NCBI GenBank assembly: GCA_023388055.1
Contig: JAEWGW010000020.1
Coordinates: 124,001-188,000, forward strand
Direction: 5' to 3'
Source of the DNA: Bacillota bacterium
GTDB lineage: Bacteria > Bacillota > Bacilli > Paenibacillales > NBRC-103111
Length of the DNA stretch: 64,000 nucleotides
How positions within the stretch are numbered: the first letter of the stretch is position 1; every line of letters begins with the position of its first letter. A program made the translations under genes and the position numbers. The notes under the pieces were generated by a model. It was not told where the DNA came from and did no database searches. It saw only the letters and a list, made by a program, of their open reading frames with translations. This document shows positions 34,076-42,919 of the stretch, piece after piece.

Positions 34076-35173
34076 ATGAACATTATTAAAGCCAAGGACC
34101 GCAAGGAGCTGGACAGCCGGCTTCCCGCCATGCCCTGGTACATAGAAAAATTCATCAACTACAAGCTTCCCGACCTCTCCCCTTCTTCGCTGCTGGAATA
34201 TGTGCGGGATTATGAGATTTTCCTGAACTGGCTGATGGCCGAAGGGCTGACGGAAGCCTCGGATATCCGGGAGGTTCCCTTGACTGATCTTGAGAAGCTG
34301 CGGATGGATGCCATCGATAACTTCCGCATGTCCCTGGCCACCGGTGTGGGCGGGCATACCAACAGTAAAACCACCATTGTCCGGAAGCTCTCCTCCCTCC
34401 GTTCCTTGTTCCATTACCTCAGCCAGATTGCCGAGGACGAGGACTTCTATCCGCTGTTGAAGCGCAACATTATGGCCAAGGTGGAGATCAAACGGACTCA
34501 TAAGCCCAAGGATACCGCGGCCAAGCTGGAGGGCAAGCTGCTGCAGGAGCATGAAATTGCCGAGTTTATTGAATATGTAGCCCATGGTTACGGGGAGGCG
34601 GTTGCCGCCAACAAACAGGCCACTTATTTCCACCAATTGAACAAGGAACGGGATGTGTGCATCATCAGCCTGATTCTGCATTCCGGCCTGCGGGTATCCG
34701 AGGTGGTAAACCTGAATGCCGACGACCTGGACCTCAAGAAGAAGCTGGCCTATGTCTACCGCAAGGGTAAAAATGACGAAACCTTCAAAACTCCGGTTTA
34801 CTTCCGCCAGCTGGCGGTTCAGCATCTGGAGACCTATCTGGAGCTGAGACCCGCCCGGTATAAGGCGCCGCGGAAGGAAAAAGCGTTGTTTCTGGCCATT
34901 GCCAACGGCAAAAAGGAAGGAGAACGGATGACCAAACGAGCCATCCAGGAGATGGTCATCAAGTACGCCAAACGCTTCGGCAAACCCTATTTGTCCGTCC
35001 ACAAGCTTCGACACTCCTTTGCAACGGATTATTATGTCCGTAATGACCTGTACAAAACCCAAGAGCAGCTGGGCCATGCGTCTCCTGATACGACACAGAT
35101 TTATGCCCACCTTACGGATAAAACCATGGCGGAGGCCATTGACAGGACCAATGCTGACCCTGCCGGAACATAA
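34076..35173 (+). CDS. xerS: Tyrosine recombinase XerS
   Basis: A 365-residue site-specific recombinase. The N-terminal SAM-like DNA-binding domain (about 15-125) opens with MPWYIEKFINYKLPDLSPSSLLEYVRDYEIFLNWL, characteristic of XerS. The catalytic domain has the tyrosine recombinase residues: Arg in HSGLRVSEVVNL, Lys in the YRKGK beta hairpin, HKLRHSFATDYY (HxxR), His in LGHASPDTTQIYAHL and the nucleophilic Tyr in the same motif. In streptococci and lactococci XerS alone resolves chromosome dimers at difSL, located beside the gene. Here a dif-like site also lies just upstream. No insertion element is associated, arguing against a phage integrase. ATG at 34076 with GGGGGTG upstream. Confidence 0.9.
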   Translation: MNIIKAKDRKELDSRLPAMPWYIEKFINYKLPDLSPSSLLEYVRDYEIFLNWLMAEGLTEASDIREVPLTDLEKLRMDAIDNFRMSLATGVGGHTNSKTTIVRKLSSLRSLFHYLSQIAEDEDFYPLLKRNIMAKVEIKRTHKPKDTAAKLEGKLLQEHEIAEFIEYVAHGYGEAVAANKQATYFHQLNKERDVCIISLILHSGLRVSEVVNLNADDLDLKKKLAYVYRKGKNDETFKTPVYFRQLAVQHLETYLELRPARYKAPRKEKALFLAIANGKKEGERMTKRAIQEMVIKYAKRFGKPYLSVHKLRHSFATDYYVRNDLYKTQEQLGHASPDTTQIYAHLTDKTMAEAIDRTNADPAGT

Positions 35174-35196
35174 CAACCAGTTTGCTAAAACGACAA

Positions 35197-35250
35197 AAAG
35201 AAGCTTCGCCGGACAGCAGATTCCACTCTTCGGCAAGCTTCTTTATTTTT
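35197..35250. terminator. Two-way terminator after xerS
   Basis: AAAGAAGCTT (35197-35206) pairs perfectly with AAGCTTCTTT (35235-35244), extended by GCCG/CGGC, and is followed by TTTATTTTT on the plus strand and an A/T-rich run on the other side. It separates xerS from the convergent CAP-protein gene. Confidence 0.85.
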
Positions 35251-35287
35251 CGTCATTTATATTTAACGTTCTAAATAATTATCCCCA

Positions 35288-35932
35288 TTAAGGATTAATA
35301 AACATTTGTGTCCAATAGTACCGGTAGCTGCCCCCGGTGCAGTATCCGACCCCGATTTCGGAGAAATTCGGGCTCAGAATATTCTGCCTGTGTCCGGGGC
35401 TGTTCATCCAGCTGTCCATCACCGCTTGGGCTGTGGTTTGGCCTGCCGCGATATTTTCCCCGGCTGCGGAGTAGCTGATGTTGAAGCTTTTCATCATATC
35501 GAAGGGACTGCCGTAGGTAGGCGAGGTATGGGAAAAATACCCCTTGTCACGCATATCCGCGGACTTGTAGCGCGCCACCCGGGCCAGCTGCCAATTGGCG
35601 GTTAAGGGCTTCAGACCGTTCTTGGCCCGCTCCACGTTCACCAGGCGGACCACCTCTTCCTCTACGGATTTGGTGGCACTGAACAGCGGCACTGTTACCT
35701 TGTCACCCGGGTAAATCAAATTGGGGTTAGGAAATTGCGGGTTTGCCGAGATAATTTCGGACAGCCCCACCTGATACTTGACCGATATTTTCCATAAGCT
35801 GTCACCGGGCTGGACTGTGTACACGTCTGTATCCGCAGATGCGGCTTCGGCAGGACGCGGCGCCAGCAGGGTTGCGGGAAGAACCAGCACAATGGCTAGC
35901 AGCAGAACAAGAAGCTTGTTTTTATTGGGCAT
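35288..35932 (-). CDS. LysM and CAP (SCP/YkwD) domain secreted protein
   Basis: A 214-residue exported protein. Signal peptide at 1-30 (ending AEAASAD), one LysM domain at about 37-82 (YTVQPGDSLWKISVKYQVGLSEIISANPQ..LIYPGDKVTVP) for peptidoglycan binding, and a CAP domain at 90-212 with VNVERAKNGLKPL, GYFSHTSPTYGSPFDMM and WMNSPGHRQNILSPNFSEIGVG. This is the YkwD/SafA-like layout often seen in spore or cell-wall proteins of Bacillales. CAP proteins have no agreed catalytic role in bacteria. ATG at 35932 with AAAGGAG upstream. Monocistronic, ended toward xerS by a shared terminator. Confidence 0.9.
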   Translation of the reverse strand: MPNKNKLLVLLLAIVLVLPATLLAPRPAEAASADTDVYTVQPGDSLWKISVKYQVGLSEIISANPQFPNPNLIYPGDKVTVPLFSATKSVEEEVVRLVNVERAKNGLKPLTANWQLARVARYKSADMRDKGYFSHTSPTYGSPFDMMKSFNISYSAAGENIAAGQTTAQAVMDSWMNSPGHRQNILSPNFSEIGVGYCTGGSYRYYWTQMFINP

Positions 35933-36014
35933 GGGAATTCTCCTTTAACAAAAATGGAATCCTCCCTAATATGCGCCACGCTTCCTGTTCTTACACGAAG
36001 ACTCTTCGATGTTC

Positions 36015-36920
36015 TTAAGCAGCCTCTTCTTTCCTGTCTCCTCCTGCCCCCTTCAGCTCGGCCAGCAGGATCCCGCCTAATATAAGAGCCCCGCCCACGA
36101 GTGTTTGCCGGCTTAGGCTCTCTCCCCCGATGGCAACTGCTGCAGCCGCAGTAAAAACTGGCTCTGACGCAAAGATAATGGCCGTGTGAGTAGCTGTGGT
36201 AAACCTTTGAAAGTGAGTTTGTGCCCAAAAAGCGAAGGCCGTTGCCAAAACAGCACCGATCAGAAGCGCCCGCAGCACCCGGAAATCCGTCCATATCGCC
36301 GGGGACAATGCCTCCCCGATATTCTCAAAGCAGCCCGCCGCCACTAAATCTAATACCCCCGCCACGGTGATTTGGATGCTTGCCAGCAAAAAAGGCTGAT
36401 GCAGCACCGAATATTTGGCGGTGATCAGAATGTGGAGGGCAAAGGCGAAGGAGCCGAACAGTACGATCAGATCCCCCACTTGCATCGGTTCGTGAATCCT
36501 CAGCGACATAATGGCAAGACCAGCCAAGGCAATGCCGGCTCCCGCTCCTGCCGCTACTGAAAGCTTCATCCGGTAAAAAAAAGCACCGAGTACAGGCACC
36601 AGCACGACACATAGGCCGGTGATAAACCCGGTATTAGACGCTGAGGTGAACTGGATGCCCACAGATTGGAACATAAACGCCAAAAACAGCAGCACACCCA
36701 TCACAGCCCCGCGGCGCCAAACCGCCCATGTCATCGGCTCCTTGTTTTTCATACAGCTATAGCCAATCCACAGAATGCCAGCCGCCAACAGGAACCGGAC
36801 CGCCAAATGGGTCATCACCGGCATAACGGCAACTGCTTCCTTCAAAAACACAAACATGATTCCCCACACAAAGGTGACGGAAAGCAGCACGGCATCTGCC
36901 CAAATAGCATGTTTTCTCAT
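36015..36920 (-). CDS. EamA-family (DMT) transporter
   Basis: A 301-residue inner-membrane protein with about ten hydrophobic helices arranged as two EamA repeats (first near VTFVWGIMFVFLKEAVAVMP, second near FALHILITAKYSVLHQPFLLASIQITVAG). These transporters usually export amino acids, nucleosides or drugs; the substrate cannot be inferred. The ATG at 36920 is preceded by CAGGGGGC at 9 nt; the frame extends eight codons further to a poorer start. No obvious operon partner. Confidence 0.88.
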   Translation of the reverse strand: MRKHAIWADAVLLSVTFVWGIMFVFLKEAVAVMPVMTHLAVRFLLAAGILWIGYSCMKNKEPMTWAVWRRGAVMGVLLFLAFMFQSVGIQFTSASNTGFITGLCVVLVPVLGAFFYRMKLSVAAGAGAGIALAGLAIMSLRIHEPMQVGDLIVLFGSFAFALHILITAKYSVLHQPFLLASIQITVAGVLDLVAAGCFENIGEALSPAIWTDFRVLRALLIGAVLATAFAFWAQTHFQRFTTATHTAIIFASEPVFTAAAAVAIGGESLSRQTLVGGALILGGILLAELKGAGGDRKEEAA

Positions 36921-37029
36921 GATGCAAGCCCCCTGTTTCCACAAAAAACTCCGTCTTCCCTAACCTGTGTTGGTGAACACAGACCAAGAAAGCCCGGAGC
37001 TGCTGTGTACTTAAATGCAGTATTTCCCG

Positions 37030-37431
37030 TCAGGCATGCTGCCTGATGTATTCGCCGACCTTGCCGTCATTCTTCTGAATATGGTTGATCAGCCAGTCCA
37101 CCAGCGTCCGGTTGAGCTTGATGGTAGTCAGAACAGAGGTCCCCTGCGTGTTCACCTGCTGGAGCAGCTCATCGATAACTTGCACAAATTCGTCATGCTC
37201 CTTCTTATGTACAGCCAGCTCGGGGTATTGGACGCTCTGCATCAGCTTCTCCTCGTCCCGGAAGTGTTCCACTGTATATGCCTTGAGAAACTCCAGGGTC
37301 TCCTGGATTTTTTCCTTCCCCTTCTGGTTGGTGCAGGCCTCCATAAAATCGTTCAACCGGTGCACCAGCTCCTGATGCTGCTCATCAATCTGTGCGACGC
37401 CTACATTATACGTTTCCCGCCATGTGATCAT
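37030..37431 (-). CDS. Bacteriohemerythrin
   Basis: A 133-residue non-haem di-iron oxygen-binding protein. All expected ligands are present: His in IDEQHQELV (about 19), His and Glu in YTVEHFRDEE (about 55 and 59), the HKKEHDEF pair (about 74 and 78), His in WLINHIQKND and Asp in the same motif (about 116 and 121). Four-helix bundle of standard length. Likely roles are oxygen sensing, storage or delivery. The ribosome site is weak (GAGGGG, 15 nt from the ATG). Confidence 0.93.
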   Translation of the reverse strand: MITWRETYNVGVAQIDEQHQELVHRLNDFMEACTNQKGKEKIQETLEFLKAYTVEHFRDEEKLMQSVQYPELAVHKKEHDEFVQVIDELLQQVNTQGTSVLTTIKLNRTLVDWLINHIQKNDGKVGEYIRQHA

Positions 37432-37581
37432 TGTTTCAGGAATCCCCTCTCGGATTGGAATTGTTAGCTGTACCGGAAATCAACAAAATTCCGTATATAC
37501 AGACATTATTTCACAACCTTCCATTCGGATGCCGTAACATTTCTCACCCGGAAGGGAAATTTTTCTTCCATACATCCGGGA

Positions 37582-39570
37582 TTAAGCAGGATAAAAACCG
37601 GGTTCCAGAGCGGTAACACCCAGCACAACGGAGCTTAAACCGTGAACCTCCAGCTTTCCTCCCCGGAGCCTGTCGAAGGGGCCGTGGTTGCCCAAGCCAA
37701 ACAGCACCGACCAGACGCCGGGAAGCGGAATTTCCACCGTAACCGTATACGGATTGGCGTTGTGCACCACGAAGAGATCCCGGCAAGGGTCGTGATTGGC
37801 ATGATTCCGCAGCGTAAAAGCGATACAGCCGTCTACCGCCTGCTCGAATACCAGGGATGAGCGAATCTCATCGGCTGTGCGCATCCGGAAAGCAGGATGC
37901 TCCCGGCGCAATCGGATCAGCCGGCGAATATCGCTGACAGCTGCCTGCTCCCTGGCACAGCGCTCCCAATCCAGCCAGTTGACGGAATCGGGGGCCATGT
38001 AGCTGTTATGATCGCCGCCCTTGGTCCGGAAGAACTCCTGCCCGGCATGGAGGAACGCCATCCCCTGCGAGGTCATGACCACCGCAGAAGCCACCCGATG
38101 CCGTCTTTTCCGCCTGTTTTCATCCTCATGTCCGTTGGTCAGGGCGAGCTTATCCCAGAGCGTGTGATTGTCATGGGCCTCTACATAGGCCACAGACTGC
38201 ACCGGCTCCAGGGCGAAACCCTTGGTCCGGTCATTATAGGCGATGGCCCCGGCAATCCCCCGCCGGACATCCTGCTCGAAGCCGGACTGGCCGCCGGCAA
38301 AACCGGCTTCCTTCTCCGCGAAGGTGCTCCCCTTCAGTGCATCCCGAAGGTTGTCGTTGAACTGGCCGATGCCGGGCAGCTCCGCCGCATTGGCCTGGTC
38401 CGCCCGGCGCTCGGGGGCCAGCTCCGTCGGCATGATCCAGCCCTCTCCCAGCAGTACGAAGGACGGGTCGATAGCATGAAGCTGCCTGCGTACCTCATTC
38501 ATCGTATCCAGATCAAGCAGGCCCATCAGGTCAAAGCGGAATCCGTCCATCCGGTATTCCCTGGCCCAATACAGCACCGAATCCACAATCAGCTTGCGCA
38601 TCATCGGGCGTTCCGACGCGGTGTCGTTGCCGCAGCCGGAGCCGTTGGAGAGGCTGCCGTCAGGTTTATAGCGCATGTAATAGCCCGGCACCAGCTTGGA
38701 CAGGTTGGCCCGGTAGCCGTCATATACATGATTGTAAACCACATCCATGATTACCCGCAGTCCGCGGTCATGGCAGGTTTGAATCAGGGCTTTCAGCTCC
38801 CGGATGCGGGTGGCGGGATCATACGGGTCCAGGGAATAGGAGCCCTCCGGCACATTATAGTTTTTGGGATCATAACCCCAGTTGTAGCGCTCCAAAGGCG
38901 AACGTTCATCCACACTTTCCGTGGCGTAGTCGTAAACCGGCAGCAGTTGGACATGGGTCACGCCCAATCCCGCGATATGGTCGAAGCCCGTGGGGACTCC
39001 GTCAGGTCCTTCCGTTCCGGTTTCACAGGCGCCCACGTAGGTGCCCTTATGCTGTACCCCGGAGGAGGGATGAATAGTCAGATCCCGGATATGAACCTCA
39101 TAAATCACTGCATCCAACGGGTGGACAAAAGTTGGCTTCTCCTCCGTCCAGCGGGAAGGATGGGTGCTCCCCAGATCCAGCACCGCACCCCGGTCTCCAT
39201 TCACCGACACCGCCCGGGCGTAAGGGTCAACCGCCTCATTCCATTGGGTGCCGATCCGCACCCTGAAGGTATACAGCTTGCCTGCCAGGTCCCCAGGCAG
39301 CGACAGACGCCATACCCCCCGGTCCTCCCGGGTCATGGCATGGCTTTCCCCCTGAGCCGAATCCCAGGCCTCATACAGCATCACCTGAGCTTCTGCAGCC
39401 GTTGGCGCCCACAGCACGAACTCCGCGCAGTCCGGCGTATAACACAAGCCTAAATCATTGCCGTCATAAGCATAAGCCTCGTCAAATTCCTTCGAAAAAA
39501 CAGAGAGGCCGCCTGTAATCTCCGGGTCGCCGTATTCAATTGCATAATCCAGTTCCTTTTGAACCGCCAT
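37582..39570 (-). CDS. pulA: Type I pullulanase
   Basis: A 662-residue GH13 enzyme that hydrolyses alpha-1,6 branches of pullulan, glycogen or starch-derived dextrins. The diagnostic YNWGYDPKNYNVPEGSYS motif is present at about 235-252. The catalytic set is seen as DGFRFDLMG (nucleophile Asp, about 345), LLGEGW (acid/base Glu, about 375) and EAHDNH (transition-state Asp, about 465). An N-terminal CBM48-type domain (about 40-140, LWAPTAAEAQVMLYE) precedes the barrel. There is no signal peptide, so it acts on intracellular glycogen or imported maltodextrins. ATG at 39570; ribosome site GGCAGG. It may be co-transcribed with the DUF3900-like gene upstream. Confidence 0.95.
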   Translation of the reverse strand: MAVQKELDYAIEYGDPEITGGLSVFSKEFDEAYAYDGNDLGLCYTPDCAEFVLWAPTAAEAQVMLYEAWDSAQGESHAMTREDRGVWRLSLPGDLAGKLYTFRVRIGTQWNEAVDPYARAVSVNGDRGAVLDLGSTHPSRWTEEKPTFVHPLDAVIYEVHIRDLTIHPSSGVQHKGTYVGACETGTEGPDGVPTGFDHIAGLGVTHVQLLPVYDYATESVDERSPLERYNWGYDPKNYNVPEGSYSLDPYDPATRIRELKALIQTCHDRGLRVIMDVVYNHVYDGYRANLSKLVPGYYMRYKPDGSLSNGSGCGNDTASERPMMRKLIVDSVLYWAREYRMDGFRFDLMGLLDLDTMNEVRRQLHAIDPSFVLLGEGWIMPTELAPERRADQANAAELPGIGQFNDNLRDALKGSTFAEKEAGFAGGQSGFEQDVRRGIAGAIAYNDRTKGFALEPVQSVAYVEAHDNHTLWDKLALTNGHEDENRRKRRHRVASAVVMTSQGMAFLHAGQEFFRTKGGDHNSYMAPDSVNWLDWERCAREQAAVSDIRRLIRLRREHPAFRMRTADEIRSSLVFEQAVDGCIAFTLRNHANHDPCRDLFVVHNANPYTVTVEIPLPGVWSVLFGLGNHGPFDRLRGGKLEVHGLSSVVLGVTALEPGFYPA

Positions 39571-39677
39571 GCCTCCGCCTGCCTTTCCGCTTGAACCTTC
39601 ACCCGTCCGTAAACCGGGTCTCGTGTCCCCATTATAGGATGATTTGGCAAACCCGGCAACGAAACCGCGGCGAGAGC

Positions 39678-40973
39678 TTATTCCTCCGGCTTCGCCTTCA
39701 GCCTGTCCACCACCTGGTCCAGCTCCTCCGGCTGCAGCAGCTCTACAGGGGAAAAGTCCTTGTCAAACTTGAAGTCCTCTCCCTCCAAGAGCACCACATA
39801 CCGGTTGCCCAGACGGGCAAAATGAACCTTGCTTCCGTAATCGGAGAGTTTGGTTTTGACGAAGGTGTCGCCGATATGGAATTTCAGATCCAGCTCCGGC
39901 TGGAACTCCACGATCCGCTGCGCCGCCTCCACCACCATTTCGTGGTCCCAGCGCTCCTGCAGCCTGCGTTTGTCACTGTTGGCCCACAGCTCATAGGCCT
40001 GCGCCTCCTGGAGCATATCGGGGCTGGCATTGGCTGCCGGCGTCTCCGGCGCTGCCGGGTATGGTGTATCATCCAGGAAGGGAATGCCGCTTAAGGTTGG
40101 CTCCGGGGCCGGGCCGGCCGCCATAAACGGGAGGTCCTCCCCTTCCCCATCCTCGTCTGCATCCATGGGTACACTCACGGGCACACCTGCAGCTTCTACC
40201 ATGCGGATAGCTCTTTCATCGGCAATTTTCACCGGAGCCGATGCTTTAGGCGCCGGAGGGAGCTGATACTTCTGCTCCATATATTCCTGAACCAGCCCCA
40301 GCACCTGGCTTTGCACCAGCTCCGGCACGGACTGCTCATAGGAAACATAGGCCAGGAATTCCTCGAAGTAGCGGGCATGGGAGGCCTGATGGATTTTCAG
40401 CTCCCCGTACTCCAGCATCCCTTCCTCCGGCATATGGGGATATTGGATGGACTTGATGCTTTTGGCGCTGATGGCCATATCCACCTGCCCCACCAGACTG
40501 TGCTCATCGGTAATCCGGGCAATCTTGGGCTCGAAGTCGCATTTTAAGATGAAGAGGAACGGCTCGTCAAAATATTTGGGCAGGACTGCCCGGGCCACAA
40601 TAAATGCCCCGCCGCGCACGGAGCTGGTGCCGATATAGGCGCGGAGAAGATCATCACAGCCGTTGTGGTACTGCTCCCGGTCACGGGCCTCCCGGCAGCG
40701 GGCGATCATATTATAATTGGGATTGCTGCCCAGCTCATAGCCGGGCTCCACCACGAAGGTGCCGATTTTGGTGGGACAGCCCTCCGTTGGCGCATGCTTT
40801 TCCGCCTTGCGCTTCACAATCCGGGCGAATTCCCCGTCCAGAAACCGTTTGATCTCGCTTCTTTCGTATTCCTCCCCGTCAAGAGTCTTAAAGTGCCGGT
40901 AACGCTTATTCTGCTCGGAGGAGCCCTCCGAATGAATCACGAAAAATGACAAAAATTCCACTGAAAAATCCAT
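39678..40973 (-). CDS. DUF3900-like conserved protein
   Basis: A 431-residue cytoplasmic protein that resembles the Bacillales DUF3900 family: N-terminal MDFSVEFLSFFVIHSEG, GEEYERSEIKRFLDGEFARIVKRK, TKIGTFVVEPGYELGSNPNYN and FIVARAVLPKYFDEPFLFILKCDFEPK (about 1-150), then QYPHMPEEGMLEYGELKIHQASHARYFEEFL (about 178-208). A Pro/Ala/Glu-rich, low-complexity stretch at about 240-330 is an insertion relative to Bacillus members. The C-terminal 100 residues contain VVLLEGEDFKFDKDFSPVELLQPEELDQVV. Some relatives look like nucleoid-associated proteins (NdpA-like folds), but no function is established to my knowledge. Start ATG follows GAGGGAG. It lies between dapB and pulA on the same strand. Confidence 0.8.
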   Translation of the reverse strand: MDFSVEFLSFFVIHSEGSSEQNKRYRHFKTLDGEEYERSEIKRFLDGEFARIVKRKAEKHAPTEGCPTKIGTFVVEPGYELGSNPNYNMIARCREARDREQYHNGCDDLLRAYIGTSSVRGGAFIVARAVLPKYFDEPFLFILKCDFEPKIARITDEHSLVGQVDMAISAKSIKSIQYPHMPEEGMLEYGELKIHQASHARYFEEFLAYVSYEQSVPELVQSQVLGLVQEYMEQKYQLPPAPKASAPVKIADERAIRMVEAAGVPVSVPMDADEDGEGEDLPFMAAGPAPEPTLSGIPFLDDTPYPAAPETPAANASPDMLQEAQAYELWANSDKRRLQERWDHEMVVEAAQRIVEFQPELDLKFHIGDTFVKTKLSDYGSKVHFARLGNRYVVLLEGEDFKFDKDFSPVELLQPEELDQVVDRLKAKPEE

Positions 40974-41021
40974 CTGTCTGATGCTCCCTCTATGTTCGAA
41001 ATCTGCTCTTTCCCAAAAGCT

Positions 41022-41768
41022 TTACCCGAAAATATCCTCAAGCCCGTACAGTCCTGCCGGACGCTGGCTGATCCATTGAATGACCGTAAACACACCCTGG
41101 GCGAAGCCCTCCCGGGAATAAACCTTGTGGGAAAGCTCGATCCGTTCGTTCTCCGGAGTGGTAAACAAAACGCTATGTTCCCCAATGACCTGTCCGGCCC
41201 GGATGCTATGCATATGAACCGGTGATTCCACACCTGTCTGCAGAATGGCTTCCCTGATTTTCTTGGCCGTTCCGCTGGGCTGGTCCTTCTTGAATTTATG
41301 GTGGATTTCCGAAACGTCAATGTCCGCATGTTGGCCGAATTCCTCGGCGGCCAGCCGGACCAGCTTCAGAAATTTGTATACGCCCATGCTGAAATTGGGA
41401 CAAATCGCCACCGGCATGGACCGGGAGAGTCCCTCCAGCCGCTCCAGATCCTCTGCGCCAAATCCGGTTGTCGCCACAATCACCGGCTTGTGCAGCAGAG
41501 CGTAAGCAGGGAAATTATCCTCCATCAGCGCCTTGGCATGGGTGCAGTCGATATAAACATCACAATCATCCTTCGTCGCCAAGAGATCGCCGGTAATCCG
41601 CAGTCCGGTTTCGCCGCTTCCGGTGACCGCACCCAAATCCTGGCCGAGCCACGGGCTGCCGCTGCGTCCGATGACAGCCCCTGCCGACATGTCCTCCCGC
41701 TGTGTCAACAGTCCGGCAATATCCCGGCCCAGCTTACCGGTCGCTCCTACGATACCCACTCTGATCAT
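41022..41768 (-). CDS. dapB: 4-hydroxy-tetrahydrodipicolinate reductase
   Basis: A 248-residue enzyme of the diaminopimelate/lysine pathway, reducing 4-hydroxy-tetrahydrodipicolinate with NAD(P)H. N-terminal GIVGATGKLGRDIA (8-20) is the cofactor loop, VATTGF (about 94) the mid motif, and EIHHKFKKDQPSGTAKKI (about 153-170) the catalytic signature with the paired His, Lys and PSGTA. It is a little shorter than the common 265-residue form. Not next to other dap genes in this window, so it may be the standalone copy or one of two. The ribosome site is weak (AAAGGCGG). Confidence 0.93.
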   Translation of the reverse strand: MIRVGIVGATGKLGRDIAGLLTQREDMSAGAVIGRSGSPWLGQDLGAVTGSGETGLRITGDLLATKDDCDVYIDCTHAKALMEDNFPAYALLHKPVIVATTGFGAEDLERLEGLSRSMPVAICPNFSMGVYKFLKLVRLAAEEFGQHADIDVSEIHHKFKKDQPSGTAKKIREAILQTGVESPVHMHSIRAGQVIGEHSVLFTTPENERIELSHKVYSREGFAQGVFTVIQWISQRPAGLYGLEDIFG

Positions 41769-41798
41769 TTTACGTCAAAACCGCCTTTCATTCATTGG

Positions 41799-42704
41799 TT
41801 ATAACCGGTCCCGGTCCGTCAAGTAGGTCTTGACCCCGGCCCACAGCACGCCCTTGCAGCATTCCTCCACAGGAAGCAGCGGCGTGTTCTTCATTCTTCT
41901 TTGGAGCCCAGAGAGGCTGAAGCCCTGCTTCAGCACCATGATATTGTTCGATTGTAACGCACGGACGGGACAATTGTATACACACTTGAAGCACATCAGG
42001 CAGTCATTGGCAAACTTGGGGCGCCCGTTGTGCATCCTGATATTGCCGGTGGGGCAGTCCCGGGCACACCTGGCGCAGCCGTTGCATGGCGCGTCTACAC
42101 GAAGCTTCCGGGCGAAGCCACGGGAGCCGGATTGCTCGTATTTGGCCAGCTGGCGTACCAGGAAACCCTTGCGGTGAGCAGTGCGGCGGATGCTTCCAGA
42201 CAGAATCCGGTCGAGGATGAGCTCTGTTTTCCGCGGCAAAGCGGCCAGAAGATGCATCGCCACATGATCATGGGTAGGCACCAGCCAGTTGCAGGGCATA
42301 CACAGCATCGCTTCATAGACGACTTGGAAGCCCTTCTCTTCCAGCTGCCGGCAGCATTCCACCCTGCAGCCTGTATTGGGCCAAACCTCTCCCCCTCCGG
42401 AAACCGAAAGCACCGCAATCCGTTGTCCGGGTGAGCCGGACCAGCTGCGGATCCATTCATATACGGGAGCGGGGGCGTTGGTGGCGTAAACCGGGAAAAG
42501 CAGCAGCAGGCAGTCCCAGCCCACTGGTGAGTCCTGCAATGTTTTGCGGGCGGCGGCGCCTGCTTTCCTGCCCAGCTCCTCCAATCCCACAGCCAGCCCC
42601 TTCGCCTGAGCTTGTTCCGCAAAGCTGCATGCCGCCGTCTCCGTCCCCCCGGTGCCACTAAAATAGACAATTCCGATGCGGTGTATCCCTGAAGATTCAC
42701 TCAT
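41799..42704 (-). CDS. EFR1-type flavodoxin-ferredoxin fusion
   Basis: A 300-residue electron-transfer protein. The first about 150 residues have a flavodoxin-like fold (GIVYFSGTGGTETAACSFAEQ as the FMN phosphate loop, LLLFPVYATNAPAPVYEW). The C-terminus has two [4Fe-4S] motifs, CNGCARCARDCPTGNI and CLMCFKCVYNCPVRAL (about 205-250). This is the EFR1 ferredoxin layout of anaerobe-related Firmicutes. Its redox partners are unknown. ATG at 42704 with GGAGGGGGGAG upstream; a longer TTG start lacks a ribosome site. Divergent from the phosphoesterase gene. Confidence 0.85.
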   Translation of the reverse strand: MSESSGIHRIGIVYFSGTGGTETAACSFAEQAQAKGLAVGLEELGRKAGAAARKTLQDSPVGWDCLLLLFPVYATNAPAPVYEWIRSWSGSPGQRIAVLSVSGGGEVWPNTGCRVECCRQLEEKGFQVVYEAMLCMPCNWLVPTHDHVAMHLLAALPRKTELILDRILSGSIRRTAHRKGFLVRQLAKYEQSGSRGFARKLRVDAPCNGCARCARDCPTGNIRMHNGRPKFANDCLMCFKCVYNCPVRALQSNNIMVLKQGFSLSGLQRRMKNTPLLPVEECCKGVLWAGVKTYLTDRDRL

Positions 42705-42919
42705 TTCTTGCTGCTCCCCCCTCCAACCTTCCAACCAACCGGTGCCACATAAAAAGGATATGCCGGAAAATGCTTGTCCTTGGGATTTCGCTTTTGTTTT
42801 TCATTTTCCTGCCTGAATCTGCCATAACTTCCGGATGGGCCTGGTGACCATTTGACCGGCAAGTCCGGGGATCGTATGATGAAGGATAGGGAAATAGGCG
42901 TACATAAGGAGCGGCGTTC

